From Saccharofermentans sp. (GTDB lineage: Bacteria > Bacillota > Clostridia > Saccharofermentanales > Saccharofermentanaceae), in assembly GCA_024691325.1 (NCBI GenBank), contig JAILNR010000009.1, positions 62,001 through 126,000 on the forward strand: a stretch of 64,000 nt of DNA, written 5' to 3'. Positions 27,195 to 36,716 of the stretch are shown here, piece after piece. Each line of letters begins with the position of its first letter. Within the stretch, counting starts at the first letter, position 1. The position numbers and the translations under genes were made by a program. A model generated the notes under the pieces. It saw only the letters and a list, made by a program, of their open reading frames with translations. It was not told where the DNA came from and did not search any database.

Positions 27195-27944
27195 ATGGGC
27201 GTACTCGAGATGAAAGATATTTGCAAGTCATTTGACTCCCTTAAGGTCCTTAAGGGAATCGATCTTGAGGTCAAAAAAGGAGAGGTGGTGGCTATCATCG
27301 GTCCTTCGGGCGGCGGTAAGTCAACTCTTCTGCGCTGCGCGACCACGCTTGAGCATATCGATTCGGGGAGCATCGTTATAGCAGGTGAAACGCTTGTTAA
27401 GACTTCTAGCAGCGGTCTTACACAGTACACTGATAAGAAGACACTTCAGGACATAAGAGGAAAGTTCGGACTGGTGTTCCAGAACTTTAATCTTTTCCCG
27501 CATTTCTCGGTAAGACGCAATATAACCGAGTCTCTTGTCCATGTTCATAAGAAGAGCCGTGATGAGGCGGATGCCATCTGTGATGCGCTTCTTGAGAAGT
27601 TCGATCTGACAAGTAAGGCTGACGCTTATCCTTGCAACCTGTCAGGAGGACAGCAGCAAAGAGTTTCCATTGCAAGGGCGCTCGCGGTCAATCCCGAGAT
27701 ACTCTTCTTTGATGAGCCGACTTCCGCGCTGGACCCCGAGCTTACATCCGGAGTTCTTAAGGTAATCCGTGAGCTTGCTAAGGAGAAGATGACGATGGTT
27801 ATAGTTACCCACGAGATGTCTTTCGCAAGGGATGTTGCCGATAAGATCGTCTTCATGGACGGAGGAGTCATCGTGGAGCAGGGTGCTGATGTCATCAGCA
27901 ATCCGCATAACGAGAGAACCAGGGAGTTCCTGTCGAAGTTCTGA
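27195..27944 (+). CDS. Amino-acid ABC transporter ATP-binding protein
   Basis: 249 residues, GlnQ type. Walker A GPSGGGKSTLLRC, Q-loop VFQNFNLFPHFSV, signature LSGGQQQRVSIARALAV, Walker B ILFFDEPTSALDPEL, and the H-loop VTHEMSFA. ATG at 27195 behind AGAGGTGA is preferred over the GTG six bases earlier. Energises uptake with the two preceding proteins. Confidence 0.95.
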   Translation: MGVLEMKDICKSFDSLKVLKGIDLEVKKGEVVAIIGPSGGGKSTLLRCATTLEHIDSGSIVIAGETLVKTSSSGLTQYTDKKTLQDIRGKFGLVFQNFNLFPHFSVRRNITESLVHVHKKSRDEADAICDALLEKFDLTSKADAYPCNLSGGQQQRVSIARALAVNPEILFFDEPTSALDPELTSGVLKVIRELAKEKMTMVIVTHEMSFARDVADKIVFMDGGVIVEQGADVISNPHNERTREFLSKF

Positions 27945-27948
27945 TTTA

Positions 27949-27977
27949 TTGACATATCGGGACTCAAGTGTTTTAAT
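27949..27977 (+). promoter_or_regulatory. Promoter of the ilv operon
   Basis: TTGACA (27949-27954), 17 bases, TTTAAT (27972-27977). Near-consensus; the transcript would start just before the T-box stem I. Confidence 0.75.
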
Positions 27978-27983
27978 AATTCA

Positions 27984-28262
27984 AAGGCGCTGAAGGGAAA
28001 AAAGATGCGCAGAACCTGTTAAGAGAGCCGGCGGGTGGTGTGAGACGGTACAGGGAGCGTAATGATGAGTCGTCCCGGAGCCATAAGACTTAAAGCTTAT
28101 GTGAGTAGGTCTTATCGGGTTCTCCCGTTACAGAGAAGGGTGTTGATAGACACCGCTGAGTGAGGTCCATGACCTAAGAAGAGTGGTACCGCGGAAATTA
28201 AGTCTTTTCGTCTCTTCTTCGTGCAAGATGTATTCCTTGTGCGAAGAGGAGACTTTTATTTT
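27984..28262 (+). promoter_or_regulatory. T-box leader with terminator, ahead of ilvB
   Basis: The T-box bulge sequence AGAGTGGTACCGCGG is at 28180-28194, with UGGU set to pair with an A-discriminator tRNA end. Upstream, stem I can be drawn (GGC 27986-27988 with GCC 28080-28082, a GCTGA/GGA turn, AGAGAG and GGTGGTGTGAGA conserved parts). The best branched-chain specifier triplet is GTC (28069-28071, Val), but the register is not certain. A terminator follows (28210-28253 stem-loop, then TTTTATTTT to 28262). Uncharged tRNA would favour the antiterminator and switch on ilvB-ilvN-ilvC. Confidence 0.92.
28210..28262 (+). terminator. T-box-controlled terminator before ilvB
   Basis: Long stem (28210-28227 with 28236-28253, with a few G-U pairs) followed by TTTTATTTT; the conditional stop of the T-box leader. 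Confidence 0.9.
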
Positions 28263-28285
28263 GAGAAAAAGGAGAGACTTTGATC

Positions 28286-29953
28286 ATGAAACTGAGCGGA
28301 GCAGAAATCGTAGTTGAGACTTTGATCGAACAGAAAGTTAAGACTATCTTCGGTTACCCCGGAGGAACCGTACTTGATATCTACGATCAGCTCTATAAGA
28401 AGAGCGACCGTATAACTCATATCCTGACAGCTCACGAGCAGGGCGCTGCACATGCTGCTGACGGATATGCGAGAGCAACAGGTGAGATCGGGGTCGTACT
28501 TGCGACATCAGGTCCCGGTGCAACCAATCTCGTTACGGGAATTGCAACAGCACATCTTGATTCAGTCCCTCTTCTTGCGATAACAGGTAATGTTGCCAAT
28601 AACATGATCGGAAGAGACTGCTTCCAGGAGATCGATATCTCCGGTGTGACTTTACCTATCACCAAGCATAACTTCATCGTACATAACGTCGAGGATCTTG
28701 CAGACACGATTAGAGAAGCTATAAGGATCGCGAAGTCCGGCCGTCCCGGTCCGGTTCTCGTTGATATCCCCAAGGATATCCAGCTTGCCAAGTGTGAGTT
28801 TACTTACAAGGCTCCGGTAACAAAGGATGAGCCGGATCCTTCATCTGATGAAGCCGTTAAAGAGGCTGTTAAGATGATCGCTGAGTCGAACAGGCCTTAT
28901 ATCTACTTCGGAGGCGGTGCGGTAAGAGCCGGTGCCGGAGCTTTGATTTCCGAGCTTGCGGATAAGATTGATGCGGTTATCGGATGTTCTTTAATGGGAT
29001 TGTCCGAGCTCCCCACCAAGCTTGACAGATTCCTGGGCTTCCAGGGAATGCATGGTCACTATGCTTCTTCCAAGGCAATGGCAAAGGCGGATCTTATTAT
29101 TGCCATAGGTGTACGTTTTTCTGACCGTTCCACGGGAGATGCACAGAAGTTCTCTGCAGGTGCAAGAAAGATACACATCGATATCGATGCTGCTGAAATA
29201 GACAAGAACGTTAAGGTTAATCTCGGCGTTTCCTGCGATATCTCAGACTTTTTAAGAAAACTCATCGATGTTGTTGATTATAAGCGTAATCCTAACTGGA
29301 TGACCAAGGTTGCAAAGCTTCGTGAGCAGGAAGCCCAGCAGGCAGTTCCTGATTTCCTGCCTGAGCAGGCGATTAAGGCTGTATCTGATATTGTTGATGA
29401 GGATACTGAGATTGTTACGGATGTTGGTCAGCACCAGATGTGGACAGCCCAGTTCTACGACTTTAAGAAGAAGAGAACATGGATATCATCGGGCGGTCTC
29501 GGAACAATGGGATTCGGTATGGGAGCTGCCATAGGATCAGCTTACGGAAGTGGTAAGAGATCTGTTCTTATTACAGGTGACGGAAGCTTCGGTATGGATC
29601 TTACAGAGCTTGCTACGGCAGTTACCTACAACGTTCCTCTGACGATAGTTGTTATGAACAACAGTGTTCTTGGTATGGTCCGTCAGCTTCAGAATCTGTT
29701 TTATGATAAGGTTTATTCGAATACTACGCTCGACAGGAAGACTGACTTCGTTAAACTTGCCGAGGCATTCGGTGCCAAGGGTTTCCGCGCAACGGATGAG
29801 GAAGAGTTCCGCGAAGTGTTCGAGGAAGCTTATAAGATCGACGGTCCTGCGGTAATTGATCTTTTGATTGATAAGGACGAGATGGTTTTGCCTATGCTTC
29901 GTCCGGGCGGAACCTTTGACCATCTGATTCTCGACAAGGAGGATAGGGCATGA
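28286..29953 (+). CDS. ilvB: Acetolactate synthase, large (catalytic) subunit
   Basis: 555 residues. ThDP- and FAD-dependent first step of Val/Leu/Ile synthesis. Family start MKLSGAEIVVETLIEQ, catalytic Glu region GYPGGTVLDIYDQL...AHEQGAAHAADGYARATG, GPGATN, and ThDP motif GDGSFGMDLTELATAVTYNVPLTIVVMNN. ATG at 28286 matches the family N-terminus; a TTG six bases before has closer spacing to AAGGAG and could also serve. Controlled by the T-box upstream. Confidence 0.95.
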   Translation: MKLSGAEIVVETLIEQKVKTIFGYPGGTVLDIYDQLYKKSDRITHILTAHEQGAAHAADGYARATGEIGVVLATSGPGATNLVTGIATAHLDSVPLLAITGNVANNMIGRDCFQEIDISGVTLPITKHNFIVHNVEDLADTIREAIRIAKSGRPGPVLVDIPKDIQLAKCEFTYKAPVTKDEPDPSSDEAVKEAVKMIAESNRPYIYFGGGAVRAGAGALISELADKIDAVIGCSLMGLSELPTKLDRFLGFQGMHGHYASSKAMAKADLIIAIGVRFSDRSTGDAQKFSAGARKIHIDIDAAEIDKNVKVNLGVSCDISDFLRKLIDVVDYKRNPNWMTKVAKLREQEAQQAVPDFLPEQAIKAVSDIVDEDTEIVTDVGQHQMWTAQFYDFKKKRTWISSGGLGTMGFGMGAAIGSAYGSGKRSVLITGDGSFGMDLTELATAVTYNVPLTIVVMNNSVLGMVRQLQNLFYDKVYSNTTLDRKTDFVKLAEAFGAKGFRATDEEEFREVFEEAYKIDGPAVIDLLIDKDEMVLPMLRPGGTFDHLILDKEDRA

Positions 29954-30453
29954 ATAAGCAAAGTTATGTAATTGCGGCATTTGTGGAGAACAAATCCGGT
30001 GTCCTCATGAGAGTAACAAGTATGTTTAACAGAAGAGGATTCAATATCGATACTCTTACAGTGGGAGAGACCGAGTCTTCTGAGTATTCGCGTATCACAC
30101 TGACTTTCTCAGGTGATCAGGATGATCTTCAGCAACTGGTAAGCCAGCTTCAGAAGCTTTATAATGTCAAGAAGGTTGAGGTTATAAGCGCTGAGGTCGG
30201 TATCAGAAGAGAACTCCTTCTTATCAAGGTTAAGAATTCAGCACAGACCAGAAGCGATCTTAGGGATGCGGTTGATGTCTTTAAGGCAAAGATCGTCGAT
30301 TACTCTGCTGAGGCTATGTGTCTTGAAGTAACGGGTGATTCGACCAAGATTGATAATTTTATCGACAATATGAAACCTTTTGGGATCATAGAGATGTGCA
30401 GAACGGGCATCGTGGCTTTGGAGCGCGGTTCCGAGAGCATTTTAAGCAAGTAA
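29950..30453 (+). CDS. ilvN: Acetolactate synthase, small (regulatory) subunit
   Basis: 167 residues, long form with ACT domain plus C-terminal domain. NKSGVLMRVTSMFNRRGFNIDTLTVGETE is the valine-binding ACT sequence. It activates the large subunit and gives valine feedback inhibition. Overlaps ilvB by 4 bases (ATGA). Confidence 0.95.
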   Translation: MNKQSYVIAAFVENKSGVLMRVTSMFNRRGFNIDTLTVGETESSEYSRITLTFSGDQDDLQQLVSQLQKLYNVKKVEVISAEVGIRRELLLIKVKNSAQTRSDLRDAVDVFKAKIVDYSAEAMCLEVTGDSTKIDNFIDNMKPFGIIEMCRTGIVALERGSESILSK

Positions 30454-30457
30454 ATAA

Positions 30458-31504
<1,047 letters not shown>

Positions 31505-31527
31505 TATAATATATATTCAGAGAAGCG

Positions 31528-31562
31528 ATCCTCCCGGGGACTGCCCTCGGGAGGATTTTTTT
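31528..31562 (+). terminator. Terminator between ilvC and ilvD
   Basis: ATCCTCCCG pairs with CGGGAGGAT, with an inner GGG/CCC, ACTG loop and seven or eight T. ilvD behind it must be read through or have its own promoter. Confidence 0.85.
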
Positions 31563-31579
31563 GAAAGAAGGTTTATGTC

Positions 31580-33241
31580 ATGATCAAAGATACAATAGTT
31601 GACGGTTTCTCGAATGCGCCCCACAGGTCGCTTTATCACGCACTCGGTCTTACAAAGGAAGAACTCGAGCGCCCGTTGATCGGAATCGTTAATTCCTATA
31701 ATGAGATAGTTCCCGGTCATATGAATATCGATAAGATCGTGGAGGCTGTTAAGGCAGGTGTAAGACTTGCCGGAGGAACACCTGTCGAGTTCCCGGCGAT
31801 CGCTGTCTGCGACGGTATTGCCATGGGTCACATAGGAATGAAGTATTCACTTGTGACAAGAGATCTTATAGCGGATTCCACGGAGTCCATGGTTCTTGCT
31901 CACGGATTCGACGGACTGGTCATGATACCTAACTGTGATAAGAATGTTCCGGGTCTTCTTATGGCTGCCGCAAGACTTAATATACCTACTGTTTTTGTAA
32001 GCGGCGGACCTATGCTTGCAGGTAAGGTTGACGGGAAGAAGCGTTCCCTTTCTGCGATGTTTGAAGCAACCGGTGCTTATGCCGCAGGCAAGATAGATGA
32101 TGAGAAACTCGAGGAGTTTGTAAATAAGGTTTGTCCTTCCTGCGGATCGTGTTCAGGTATGTATACTGCCAATTCCATGAACTGTCTTACCGAGGTTCTC
32201 GGTATGGGACTTAAGGGTAATGGTACTATTCCCGCAGCTTATTCCGACAGGATCATCCTTGCCAAGCATGCGGGTATGCAGGTGATGGAGTGCGTTAAGA
32301 ATAATATCCGTCCGAGAGACATTCTTACAAAGGATGCTTTTGAGAATGCTATCGCAGCTGATATGGCTATCGGATGTTCAACAAACTCTATGCTTCACAT
32401 TCCCGCTATTGCAAATGAATGCGGATTAAGTATTGATCTTGATCATATCAATGAGATATCTGAAAGAACTCCGAATATATGTCATCTTGCTCCTGCAGGC
32501 CCGACATATATGGAGGATCTTAATGAGGCCGGCGGTATCTACGCCGTTATGAAGGAAATGCTCGACGGAGGCCTTCTTAACGGAGACGTCATGACTGTTA
32601 CCGGCAAGACATTAAAAGAGAATGTTAAAAACAGCACAGTTATCGATCCCGAGGTTATAAGACCTCTTGATAATCCTTTCACCAAGGAAGGCGGACTTGC
32701 TGTTCTTAAGGGTAATCTCGCACCGGACGGCTGCGTAGTTAAAAGATCTGCAGTTGCTCCCGAGATGCTCGTTCATGAAGGCCCTGCAAGATGCTTCAAC
32801 AGTGAAGAGGAAGCGATCAAGTTTATCTACGACGGTAAGGTAAAGGCCGGAGATGTAATTGTTATAAGATATGAAGGTCCTGCAGGCGGCCCCGGTATGA
32901 GAGAGATGCTTTCTCCTACTTCTGCCATCGCCGGTGCAGGTCTTGATAAGGATGTTGCACTTATTACTGACGGACGATTCTCCGGTGCAACAAGAGGTGC
33001 TTCCATAGGTCATGTAAGTCCCGAAGCTGTATCGGGCGGAACGATCGCTTATATCAAGGATGGAGACATCATCTCGATAAACATCCCTGAGTATAAGATA
33101 GAACTCAAGGTCTCTGACGAGGAGCTTGAGCAAAGAAGAAAGACTATGCCGCTTCTGAAGAAGCCTGAACTTACCGGATATCTCAAGCGTTACTCCAGGA
33201 TGGTTTCTTCAGCTGACAAGGGTGCGATCATAAACTACTGA
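31580..33241 (+). CDS. ilvD: Dihydroxy-acid dehydratase
   Basis: 553 residues. Dehydrates 2,3-dihydroxy acids to branched 2-keto acids with an Fe-S cluster. [42 protein letters not shown] (cluster cysteines) and the C-terminal [21 protein letters not shown] are diagnostic. Completes the Val/Ile common pathway after ilvBNC; ATG behind AAGAAGG. The HD-GYP gene starts one base after its stop. Confidence 0.97.
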   Translation: MIKDTIVDGFSNAPHRSLYHALGLTKEELERPLIGIVNSYNEIVPGHMNIDKIVEAVKAGVRLAGGTPVEFPAIAVCDGIAMGHIGMKYSLVTRDLIADSTESMVLAHGFDGLVMIPNCDKNVPGLLMAAARLNIPTVFVSGGPMLAGKVDGKKRSLSAMFEATGAYAAGKIDDEKLEEFVNKVCPSCGSCSGMYTANSMNCLTEVLGMGLKGNGTIPAAYSDRIILAKHAGMQVMECVKNNIRPRDILTKDAFENAIAADMAIGCSTNSMLHIPAIANECGLSIDLDHINEISERTPNICHLAPAGPTYMEDLNEAGGIYAVMKEMLDGGLLNGDVMTVTGKTLKENVKNSTVIDPEVIRPLDNPFTKEGGLAVLKGNLAPDGCVVKRSAVAPEMLVHEGPARCFNSEEEAIKFIYDGKVKAGDVIVIRYEGPAGGPGMREMLSPTSAIAGAGLDKDVALITDGRFSGATRGASIGHVSPEAVSGGTIAYIKDGDIISINIPEYKIELKVSDEELEQRRKTMPLLKKPELTGYLKRYSRMVSSADKGAIINY

Positions 33242-33242
33242 T

Positions 33243-34451
33243 ATGAAGACTTCCGGAAATAAAACCGTCAGGATCATAGTAATATCCCTGATACTCCTGC
33301 TTATTATCACAGGTGCTTATGTTGTCTACCTTAAAAGATCCTCAGATAGAGTGAGAGTGTACGATATGGATTCTGATGAGATTTCCGTTGAAGTCTTTAA
33401 TCCGGAAGGGAAGGTCTGGGATGATATGTACAGATATCCCGGTCACCCGTGCGGAGCCGAGTATTCGGTCAACATAGACAACAACAGCAAAATAAGAATG
33501 TCAGACTGGACGATCAGCATTGAGTTCGACGGACCGTTTGAAATCGATTCTTCCTGGAACGGTGTGTTTGAAGCGGATGGTAATACGCTCAAATTTACAC
33601 CTGAAGGGGAACTTGTAGTTATTGAGCCTGAGGGAGGAAGATATTTTGGTGCCGTTTTGTATTCAAGATATCTTCTTAATGTTGTGTCTTATACGGTAAC
33701 GGGAAAGATGACTCCCGATCCTTTCATGATGCCGCTTACTTACCTCATTGCTTTTATGTATGCTCTTTGGCTTGTCTATCTGGGTTCACATGTTCTCTCA
33801 TATGCAAAGATCGAGAGCCTTCTTAAGCAAAGAGCGCATGACATTGAGATCATAGACCAGTCCATCAGAACTTTCACATCATTTGTTGATGCGAAGGACA
33901 GTTATACAAGAAACCATTCACTTCGTGTCGCTATCTATGCCAAGGAAATCGGAAGAAGGATCGGACTTGATGATAACGAACTTCAGGATCTTTACTATGG
34001 AACACTGCTTCATGATGTCGGAAAGATAGGCATTCCTGATGAGATCTTAAGAAATAAGGGAAGGCTCAATGAAATGGAGTATGAGATCATCAAGACTCAT
34101 CCTTCAAAGGGTAAGGATATGCTTAAGGACTTCACGGCTATTCCCAAGATATCCGACGCTGCTTATTATCACCATGAAAGATATGACGGTAACGGTTATC
34201 CCGAAGGTCTCAAGGGTGAGAAGATTCCTCTGTATGCCAGGATTGCAAGTATCGCAGATGCTTATGATGCGATGTCATCCAACCGCCGCTACAGAAAGTC
34301 TCTGAGCCGCGAGAAGACTATTTCAGAATTCAAAGAGAACTCAGGCACACAGTTTGATCCTGAATTGGTACCCGTAATCATCAGTATGATAGAAGACGGT
34401 TTTACTGACAGGATTCAGGAAGAATACGGTCAGGATGCCGACGAGGATTAA
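33243..34451 (+). CDS. HD-GYP phosphodiesterase with CBM2-like outer domain
   Basis: 402 residues. Membrane segment at about 9-29, an outer domain of about 130 residues, a second segment at about 165-185, then a cytoplasmic HD-GYP domain. Motif set is complete: LLHDVGKIGIP (HD at 257), THP, and HHERYDGNGYPEGLKG (HH at 310). HD-GYP enzymes break down cyclic di-GMP. The outer part (YSVNIDNNSKIRMSDWTISIEF, DSSWNGVF, FGAVLYS) resembles the family 2 cellulose-binding module, including the W and SWN positions. Follows ilvD by one base; may share its transcript. Confidence 0.85.
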   Translation: MKTSGNKTVRIIVISLILLLIITGAYVVYLKRSSDRVRVYDMDSDEISVEVFNPEGKVWDDMYRYPGHPCGAEYSVNIDNNSKIRMSDWTISIEFDGPFEIDSSWNGVFEADGNTLKFTPEGELVVIEPEGGRYFGAVLYSRYLLNVVSYTVTGKMTPDPFMMPLTYLIAFMYALWLVYLGSHVLSYAKIESLLKQRAHDIEIIDQSIRTFTSFVDAKDSYTRNHSLRVAIYAKEIGRRIGLDDNELQDLYYGTLLHDVGKIGIPDEILRNKGRLNEMEYEIIKTHPSKGKDMLKDFTAIPKISDAAYYHHERYDGNGYPEGLKGEKIPLYARIASIADAYDAMSSNRRYRKSLSREKTISEFKENSGTQFDPELVPVIISMIEDGFTDRIQEEYGQDADED

Positions 34452-35668
34452 CGGTTAACAATAAACCCGGCAATACCGGGAAGGTATTCTGACAGGAAAT
34501 CCGACAGGGTGAGAACTATAAAGGACCAGAATACAGGCGACTTAACTGCTTGTCCTATCAAAGCCGACTTTGAAGGCTCCCCGGGTGCACGGTAGATCTT
34601 AATGTATCTTTTATAGAATACACACAGAAGCACGATACCCGTAACGGCGATAAGGAGCAGTAACAAAACCCAGCCCATAAATCCCATCATGATCAAAGCC
34701 GTGAATGTATCCATGTTATCTGCAAGATCGGGATTATCGTGAACAATAGGGTACAGTTTTGATAAGATCGATGTCGTTACGACGGATGTCGACAGATTAA
34801 CTGCCATGTGAAGGAATATCGTATAGCGGATCCTTCCGGTTCTTATATAGACATGAGCAAATAATGCACCTGCCAAAGTCGCGAAGAAGAACTGCTGGAA
34901 GTTTCCGTGGAAAAGACCGAACATCAGACCCGAGAGGGCGATGCTTATAAACTCACCATATTTGATAGTGCGGTCGATGAGGATCTTCCTGAACATAAGC
35001 TCTTCGAATATGGGAGCGAGTACACCGACAGTTAAAACCCTTTCGAAAAGTGAGGAGTTAAGCATCATCTCGGTGATGGTGGAGCTCGCATTTGAATTGA
35101 AGGGGATTGTCAGAGCCATATGTACAGGCGCTCCGATGAATGCCCCGACCATGCAAAGACCGGCGACAATGGATACATACATAAGGAACTTCGGAAGTCC
35201 GAGTGCTTTTTGCCCGATCTTCATTGCGGGAGTTTTCCTCGCACTTAAAGCAAGTGAAGGGAAACCTATCACATACATGGTTACGATAGTCATAAGGAAT
35301 GCGATGCTTATGTAGTGTGCTTCATAAAAGTCAGTCATGTCTTTGGAGCTTATAAGAGCACGTCTTATGAGGTAAGGGAAGACAGTCGTTACGATACACA
35401 AAACCGAGAATGCTCTTTCAACCGAATCGACGCGTAAAGTTAATGGATCGTGGACCTTGTTTATAATTCCCGTGACTACTGAAAGTATGAGAAACAAAGC
35501 CGATACACCAAGGTATATCAAAGGCAGATAATTAAGAATGCTGTTCCCGGAATCGGTCACGACCAAAACGTTGTTAGCAGTTCTTACAGCGGTAAAAAGA
35601 ACCGCAAGGATCAAAAGCAGCCAGGGCAAAACTTTGTTGTTTCGAATTTCAGTATTTTCCATATTCAT
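34448..35668 (-). CDS. CPBP family intramembrane metalloprotease
   Basis: 406 residues, multi-pass. The CPBP/Abi signature is present: APIFEELMFRKIL (EExxxR), FGLFHGNFQQFFFATLAG (FxxxH) and HMAVNLST (HxxxN). Family members include Rce1-type CAAX proteases and putative bacteriocin self-immunity proteins; the target here is unknown. Only - strand gene in a long + block, tail-to-tail with the HD-GYP gene (4-base overlap). Two close ATGs (35668 and 35662) follow GGGAG; either could start. Has its own promoter at 35689-35717. Confidence 0.92.
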   Translation of the reverse strand: MNMENTEIRNNKVLPWLLLILAVLFTAVRTANNVLVVTDSGNSILNYLPLIYLGVSALFLILSVVTGIINKVHDPLTLRVDSVERAFSVLCIVTTVFPYLIRRALISSKDMTDFYEAHYISIAFLMTIVTMYVIGFPSLALSARKTPAMKIGQKALGLPKFLMYVSIVAGLCMVGAFIGAPVHMALTIPFNSNASSTITEMMLNSSLFERVLTVGVLAPIFEELMFRKILIDRTIKYGEFISIALSGLMFGLFHGNFQQFFFATLAGALFAHVYIRTGRIRYTIFLHMAVNLSTSVVTTSILSKLYPIVHDNPDLADNMDTFTALIMMGFMGWVLLLLLIAVTGIVLLCVFYKRYIKIYRAPGEPSKSALIGQAVKSPVFWSFIVLTLSDFLSEYLPGIAGFIVNR

Positions 35669-35688
35669 AATCTCCCATCCGAGTAGTG

Positions 35689-35717
35689 ATTATACCAAAT
35701 TAACATTTATTCGTGAA
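35689..35717 (-). promoter_or_regulatory. Promoter of the CPBP protease gene
   Basis: On the - strand TTCACG (35717-35712), 17 bases, TATAAT (35694-35689), about 20 bases before the start codon. Confidence 0.6.
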
Positions 35718-35733
35718 TTATCGCAAAGTGTTG

Positions 35734-35762
35734 TTGATAGGGTTTGCTTCAAATGTGATAAT
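35734..35762 (+). promoter_or_regulatory. Promoter of the YunG/flavin-barrel fusion gene
   Basis: TTGATA (35734-35739), 17 bases, GATAAT (35757-35762); divergent from the CPBP promoter. Confidence 0.6.
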
Positions 35763-35780
35763 TAAAGCCGAGGTTTATTT

Positions 35781-36710
35781 ATGAGTGACTCTAACAAAAC
35801 ATACGGTTTTTACGGCTGGGAGAATGCTGATGTTCTCCCCACTGATCCCAATTATAAGAATGTCGGCACCCCGTGCGATCTTTATGATCTGCTTTCAAAG
35901 ATCTGGCAGCGGGACACCTGTGCTCCGAGAATGGCATCTGAATGGAGTGAATCCAACAAGACTTTAGGCCAGTGTTCCATAACCGCATTTCTTGTGCAGG
36001 ACATTTATGGAGGCGAAGTCTACGGCATCTTAAGGCCGGGCGGCAATTACCACTGCTATAACGTGGTTGACGGCAAAGTCTTTGACCTGACCTCTGAGCA
36101 GTTCGGGGAGGAAGCGGGGACACTTAAGTACGAGGGCAACCCACTGCAGTTAAGGCAGGACCACTTCTCGAAAAGGGAGAAGAGGCTGCGCTATGAGCTT
36201 TTAAGGAGCAGGCTGCAGGAAGCGGCGGGAGCTTTTCGCAAGATGAGAAGATTCGGTCAGCAGATCCCTTATGAGAAATGCTATGAGATATTGGAAAAGC
36301 AGTGGAGAGGCGTACTGTCACTTGAAGGCGATAACGGGTATCCCCACAGCATTGTGGTGGATTACTTCTTCGACTGTGTGACGGGGAAAATATACTTTCA
36401 TGGAGCGAAGGAAGGTTATAAGGTTGATCTGATTAAGCTTAACCCGAAGGCGTGCTTTTGTGTTTACGATGAAGGGTTTAAGAAGGATGGGCAGTGGGCT
36501 CTTAATATCAACAGTGTTATCTGTTACGGAAAGATGAGATTTATAGATCCTGAGGAGACAATCTTTCAAGATTCATTAAAAAGACTCGGGAGAAAGTATT
36601 ATACTTCCGATGAAGAAGTAACAAATGAAATAGAAAGAGCCGGCAGCCGTGTGCTTATGACGGAGTTTTCCATCGAGCGTATGACAGGGAAGCTGGTTAA
36701 TGAGTCGTGA
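35781..36710 (+). CDS. Fusion: YunG-like domain plus FMN split-barrel (pyridoxamine-oxidase/NimA-like) domain
   Basis: 309 residues. Residues about 30-120 (CDLYDLLSKIWQRDTCAP, LGQCSITAFLVQDIYGGEVYG, HCYNVVDGKVFDLTSEQFG) resemble the YunG family. Residues about 165-300 (GVLSLEGDNGYPHSIVVDYFFDC, GKIYFHGAKEGYKVDLIKLNPKACFCVYDEG, VICYGKMRFID) match the FMN-binding split barrel of nitroimidazole-reductase-like proteins. Joining the two in one chain is unusual; the function is unknown, though an oxidoreductase role for the second half is likely. ATG behind GAGG. Confidence 0.75.
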   Translation: MSDSNKTYGFYGWENADVLPTDPNYKNVGTPCDLYDLLSKIWQRDTCAPRMASEWSESNKTLGQCSITAFLVQDIYGGEVYGILRPGGNYHCYNVVDGKVFDLTSEQFGEEAGTLKYEGNPLQLRQDHFSKREKRLRYELLRSRLQEAAGAFRKMRRFGQQIPYEKCYEILEKQWRGVLSLEGDNGYPHSIVVDYFFDCVTGKIYFHGAKEGYKVDLIKLNPKACFCVYDEGFKKDGQWALNINSVICYGKMRFIDPEETIFQDSLKRLGRKYYTSDEEVTNEIERAGSRVLMTEFSIERMTGKLVNES

Positions 36711-36716
36711 CGGTTT

